A stretch of 7,263 bases of DNA, taken from the NCBI GenBank assembly GCA_021106755.1, contig JAIOTM010000408.1, positions 1 through 7,263 on the forward strand, read 5' to 3'. Under the pieces are notes generated by a model. It was not told the origin of the DNA. It saw nothing but the letters and a program-made list of their open reading frames with translations, and ran no database searches. Shown here piece by piece: positions 6,261 to 7,263 of the stretch. Position numbers and translations under genes: made by a program. Every line of letters starts with the position of its first letter. Positions within the stretch are counted from its first letter, which is position 1. Source of the stretch: Candidatus Cloacimonadota bacterium. Its GTDB lineage: Bacteria; Cloacimonadota; Cloacimonadia; Cloacimonadales; JAIOQZ01.

Positions 6261-7263
6261 GTGCTCTCAATACTTCTTGTTATTCTGGCACTGAGTGTTA
6301 TAATCACTGTGCACGAGTTTGGTCATTTCATCGCCGCGTTGCTTTTTGGCGTAACGGTAGAGCGGTTCTCAATCGGGTTTGGACCTCGATTATTTACGTT
6401 TACCATAAAGGGCATTGAGTTCCGAATTTCTCTCATTTTACTTGGCGGCTATGTTAAAATGAAAGGGGAATATAATGGCGATGAACACACTGGGGAGTCA
6501 GGCGAATTTCTTTCCAAACGCTGGTGGCAGAAGGCACTCATCGCTTTTAACGGACCATTTGTCAACTTCTTGTTCGCGATTCTTCTTTTTATTCTGTCGT
6601 TTCTAATAGGAACCAGCTATCGGGATAGTAAACCTGTTATCGGAGTGGTTGATTCTACTTACGCGGGATATTTTGAGGTTGATGACAAGGTGCTGGAAGT
6701 AAACGGTGAACCTGTACGTTCCTGGACAGATGTAGGATTGAAATTTCGACAGAACTCGCAAAATATTTTTACTATCAAGCGTAATGGGCTACGAAAGAAA
6801 ATACTGCTGGATACTGTCACCGTAAGTGGGCTTTTTTCAGGTGTTCTGCCCCATGCGGAAGCTGTAGTCGGCGAAGTTGTAGCGGGTATGCCTGCTTACG
6901 AAGCTGGTTTGATGATAGGAGACCGGATTTTGCTGGTGGACAGTGTTGCAGTGAAAGACTGGTACCACATGCGTAGTCTCATTGTAGATAACCCCGGGGA
7001 ATCGGTAATTGTGCAGGTTCAGCGGGATGGCAACACCTTTAACAAAGAGATTCATCTCAACCGGAATATTTTGAGCAACAACGAGAAAATAATAGGTATA
7101 ACTCAGAATCAACCGATAATAATTACCGAACGATACGGAATTGGAGAATCTATTCAACTTGGGTTCGTTTCAACAATGAACCTGATTGGCTATACATATT
7201 CCGGGTTATATAAGCTTCTGCTGAACCCCGATACTCTTCTTGAAAACGTTGCCAGCCCGGTAA
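6261..7263 (+). CDS. rseP: RseP-like site-2 intramembrane metalloprotease, cut off by the right window edge
   Basis: The frame is open from GTG 6261 to the end of the window (334 codons plus one base). This is about three quarters of the usual length. The first membrane helix (2-17) runs into the zinc-binding HEFGH (18-22, catalytic E19). RISLILLGGYVKMKGE (55-70) is the membrane-associated beta segment typical of RseP. FNGPFVNFLFAILLF (96-110) is the second membrane helix with the conserved GPxxN motif. Two periplasmic PDZ domains follow: a degenerate one at about 125-185 (DDKVLEVNGEPV) and a clear one at about 200-267 (MPAYEAGLMIGDRILLVDSVAV). A third membrane segment begins near 315, and the LDG motif that completes the active site would lie beyond the edge. 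The family cleaves membrane-spanning anti-sigma factors and remnant signal peptides. It is transcribed away from the polysaccharide cluster and not flanked here by dxr or uppS; its downstream neighbours are unknown. It is not an operon member of the cluster. Confidence 0.9.
   Translation, partial: MLSILLVILALSVIITVHEFGHFIAALLFGVTVERFSIGFGPRLFTFTIKGIEFRISLILLGGYVKMKGEYNGDEHTGESGEFLSKRWWQKALIAFNGPFVNFLFAILLFILSFLIGTSYRDSKPVIGVVDSTYAGYFEVDDKVLEVNGEPVRSWTDVGLKFRQNSQNIFTIKRNGLRKKILLDTVTVSGLFSGVLPHAEAVVGEVVAGMPAYEAGLMIGDRILLVDSVAVKDWYHMRSLIVDNPGESVIVQVQRDGNTFNKEIHLNRNILSNNEKIIGITQNQPIIITERYGIGESIQLGFVSTMNLIGYTYSGLYKLLLNPDTLLENVASPV

Noticed and set aside
6070..6294. Plus-strand open frame of 74 codons upstream of and overlapping the protease start
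   Set aside because: No Shine-Dalgarno site before the ATG, no family resemblance, and it overlaps the well-supported protease gene in another frame.
6837..7157. Long minus-strand open frame opposite the protease gene
   Set aside because: It is a shadow of the PDZ-encoding region; the plus-strand product has clear family motifs and this one has none.

Overview
This window looks like a chromosomal piece of an AT-rich, double-membraned (Gram-negative-type) bacterium. The evidence is an exported lipoprotein with a lipobox, a site-2 protease of the RseP family, and an envelope-polysaccharide gene pair. The phylum cannot be fixed from sequence alone. The small four-cysteine protein and the beta-helix lipoprotein style remind me of uncultured anaerobic phyla such as Cloacimonadota, but this is only a low-confidence impression.

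Layout. Positions 1-293 are noncoding and carry a compact three-hairpin element (141-208) that looks like a dispersed repeat. Positions 294-509 (minus) encode a 71-residue four-cysteine conserved protein. Positions 510-1245 hold no convincing gene, but contain a candidate promoter, a dyad and a long imperfect hairpin. A perfect 11-bp terminator hairpin (1246-1275) closes the minus-strand cluster. That cluster reads, in order of transcription, beta-helix lipoprotein (5813-4371), Wzy/WaaL-type membrane polymerase or ligase (4300-2978) and nucleotide-sugar dehydrogenase (2839-1301). Positions 5814-6260 form a divergent intergenic region with a good minus-strand promoter. From 6261 the plus strand encodes an RseP-like intramembrane protease that runs off the window's right edge.

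How it fits together. The three minus-strand genes probably form one transcription unit: same strand, a shared promoter candidate upstream, a single terminator downstream, and near-identical Shine-Dalgarno spacing. The dehydrogenase would make a UDP-hexuronic acid (or UDP-N-acetylhexosaminuronic acid). The membrane protein would join oligosaccharide units at the periplasmic face. The lipoprotein, with an N-terminal Ig-like/carboxypeptidase-regulatory domain and a C-terminal parallel beta-helix, could bind or modify the resulting acidic glycan at the outer membrane. That last role is inference. No glycosyltransferase, flippase or export gene lies in the window, so the cluster is either minimal or works with enzymes encoded elsewhere. 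The adjacent RseP-type protease is an envelope-stress or membrane-protein processing enzyme; a functional link to the cluster is not shown.
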